Part shown: positions 61,850 through 64,000 of the stretch, one piece after another
How the letters are laid out: each line of letters opens with the position of its first letter
How positions within the stretch are numbered: the first letter of the stretch is position 1
Source: Papilionanthe hookeriana x Papilionanthe teres
Lineage: Eukaryota > Streptophyta > Magnoliopsida > Asparagales > Orchidaceae
Length of the DNA stretch: 64,000 bases
Assembly (NCBI GenBank): GCA_022702705.1
Contig: CM040425.1
Location: forward strand, 6,588,001-6,652,000
Direction of reading: 5' to 3'
The notes under the pieces: generated by a model
Database searches by the model: none
Told to the model about the DNA's origin: nothing
What the model saw: only the letters and a program-made list of their open reading frames with translations
Program-made: the position numbers and the translations under genes

Positions 61850-64000
61850 CCAAACCTATGAACTAAGCCCCCAAAAGTTGATCAGCAGCTCCAACCACTT
61901 TGGACATGACCCTAGCCCATTTCCATGGGGTTGAACCCATGGTTAACCCAACCTAACCCAAGCCCATTTCCCACTTTTGATAACTGCAATTATCCATGCA
62001 TGGAATAAATTGAATTCACATCTCCCCAATTCTAATCCCCCATAGTGTGGAGGTGACCTTATTTGTTCGGCTTGTAGCCTCTAGCCTTCGGAAAACACCG
62101 AACCCTTGAAGACACCCATGGCCAAAACCCAAAATTTGAACTCTCTAACTTGGCTCACTCACAATGGACATTAGATCCTCTCTTACCTCGACCTAAGCAC
62201 CACTTTGGTCAACCTTGCTTGCTCTATTGGCAGCCATGGGTTGGTCTATAAATAAGCTCCCACTCTGGGCTAAAAGAGGAGAAATACCACAACCTTGGCG
62301 AAATTCTGTCAAATTGTTTTCAAAGCTTCCCACAAAACTGTGAAGTTCATCACCCACCATTTAGCCTCTCTCCACCATTGAGAAACTCTAGTTTTGAACT
62401 TCAAACCCTGGCAATTTTTGACCGTACCACCAAAATCCATCAAACGTCAAACTAAGCTTCTCAAAATTTTCACCAAAGAACTTCCCCATCAAAATCAGCC
62501 CTTCTCGAGCCCTCCAACGTAGACCTAGACCACACCCGAGCCACCACTTGACCTATAACATACTTAGGCTCAATCACATATTGAATTGAAGCTTAGAGAA
62601 CGTTTGTGGACTCAAAGGCGAAGCTCAGGAACAAACCCAACTGAGGCCCCACCTATTGGGCGAAGGTTTGACACTAAATTTTCCATTTTGGCTTCAGTTT
62701 GGACTTTTGTGAAAGAAACTTACAATTCATGTCCACTTAACGCTATATATAGGTTCATCTCACTTAGATGAAGGTGTATGAATAAACTACACTTAATTTG
62801 ATTGAGTATCAAGCAAGAACACAGAGAGTTCTCGGGTTAGGGCGATTGAGGATGATGAATGGATGTTGTTCATTTGTGCGTGTATCGAGCGAAAGACACG
62901 GATGGAGTCAGACGGGAGCACGGTACGTGAAATAACGGGCTGACTTAGCGCTTGCATGGAAAGGGTAGCCAATCGGAGCGCGCCCCATGGTAGTTGAGAG
63001 TTGCCGAGGGTGACAGGGCACAAATGTGGATAATTAGATTAGTAGGGTATTTTGGAATTAATTAAATACATAAACTTTAAAAATTCATATCTTGGTGTAG
63101 AAAAATCAGAAAAATAAAATAAAAATACCTTTATTCTCAGTGAACACAGAAGATATTATTAAATAAAAGATTAAAAATATTTATTAAATATTCAATTTTA
63201 AATTAATTAAAACTCCAGAAAGAAATTAATTATAATTAATTAAATAATTACTCAAATTAAGTGAAATTTTGAGGGTTTGTTTCTAATGACATTAGGGGTC
63301 TTCTCTGATTTTTCCAAGGTTAAAGAGCAACCCTATGATCAGAAGCCCTGATTTTTCCAAGCTTAATTAAAAAATCATAAAAAATAAAATAAAAGTAAAA
63401 AAAAGTACAAAATCAAGTTAGGAAGATTTAATATGATCAGAAGACCATAGAGAAAATAAAAATAAAAATCAAAAGATTAATATACAAGCTTTTAAGTATT
63501 TTATACTTTAAAATTAATTAAAAATAAAAAAATAGAAAAATATAAAATAATACAAAAAATCACCAAAATGACATAAATTGAAGACTATCACCTCATGAAG
63601 TTTGTGCAAAAATATGAAAGACATAAAAATTATTTTTGTTATGAAATGTATTTTCTATGTAATTAAGGATTTAGATTAAAATAATTATAAAAGATAAAAG
63701 AAAAATCAGAAAATTATAAAAATTCGTTTGGAGTGTTTTTTGAGACCAGAGGCACTTAGAAAAATAAAATTGCAGCTAAAATAAAAATTTTATTTTCAAG
63801 CTATATTCTTATATTTAATAATTATGAATAATTAAAAATAAAAAAAATGCAAAAAAACTTTAAAACATCACAAACTTCACCACAACACAGAGAACAATTT
63901 ATAAATTTCTAAAATTGTAAATATATATTTTTAGTACTTAAATGCATTTTTCCATATTTTTGAATAAAATAATTATAAAAAATTAAAAAATATCAAAAAA
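61850..64000 (-). repeat. Inverted copy of the repeat at 1-2418
   Basis: On the minus strand it repeats the landmark order of the left copy: CTTGGAAAAATCAGAGAAGA (about 63320-63300) and, about 200 bp further, TTTTTCTACACCAAGATATG (about 63108-63085). The 62400-63030 part is less AT-rich, like 1650-2400. ORFs here have no known domain. It runs off the window end. Confidence 0.55.

Overview
This is a piece of a flowering-plant nuclear genome: AT-rich, thick with nested transposable elements, and with one recognisable functional host gene. That gene is cytochrome c (plus strand, three exons, 113 aa, all splice sites consistent). Its coding exons total 342 nt but span 30902-57722, because intron 2 is about 24.0 kb. 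Plastid-derived DNA in the intron still follows the order rbcL then accD. Grass plastids have lost accD, so a grass donor is unlikely; a dicot or non-grass monocot fits better. I do not name a species.

Layout. 1-2418 and 15791-19949: an old AT-rich repeat, probably the long terminal repeat (LTR) or untranslated part of a large LTR retrotransposon, split by a younger insertion. It includes a G+T-rich block (16200-17330) and an array of TTAGGTTC/GAACCTAA hairpins (17790-18960). 2424-15790 (minus): a complete but mutated Athila-type Ty3/gypsy element with two LTRs, a tRNA-Asp primer site, gag, protease, RT, RNase H, integrase, and two successive related ORFs in the 3' (env-like) position. 19950-23523 (minus): a second, truncated Athila-type copy keeping its 5' LTR, gag and a scrap of pol. 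23524-26340: unassigned. 26340-30468 (minus): a decayed PIF/Harbinger DNA transposon with a Myb/SANT-like ORF and a DDE transposase. It ends about 430 bp before the cytochrome c start codon.

30472-57793: cytochrome c promoter, exons, introns and poly(A) signal. Intron 1 (2.46 kb) carries a 1.65-kb non-autonomous LTR element. Intron 2 carries, in order: a MITE, a 5'-truncated RTE-type LINE with an exact 14-bp target duplication, a Tourist-like element with a GC-rich core, a decayed copia element, a second short non-autonomous LTR element, a plastid insertion (rbcL-accD), and a 4.35-kb copia element inserted into that plastid DNA. Target duplications give a relative order: plastid DNA first, then copia.

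57794-64000: downstream DNA with more copies of the intron-2 MITE family and, from about 61850, an inverted copy of the repeat that opens the window. The transposon genes are broken by stops or frameshifts; only cytochrome c appears to encode an intact cellular protein. I found no rRNA, tRNA or CRISPR locus.
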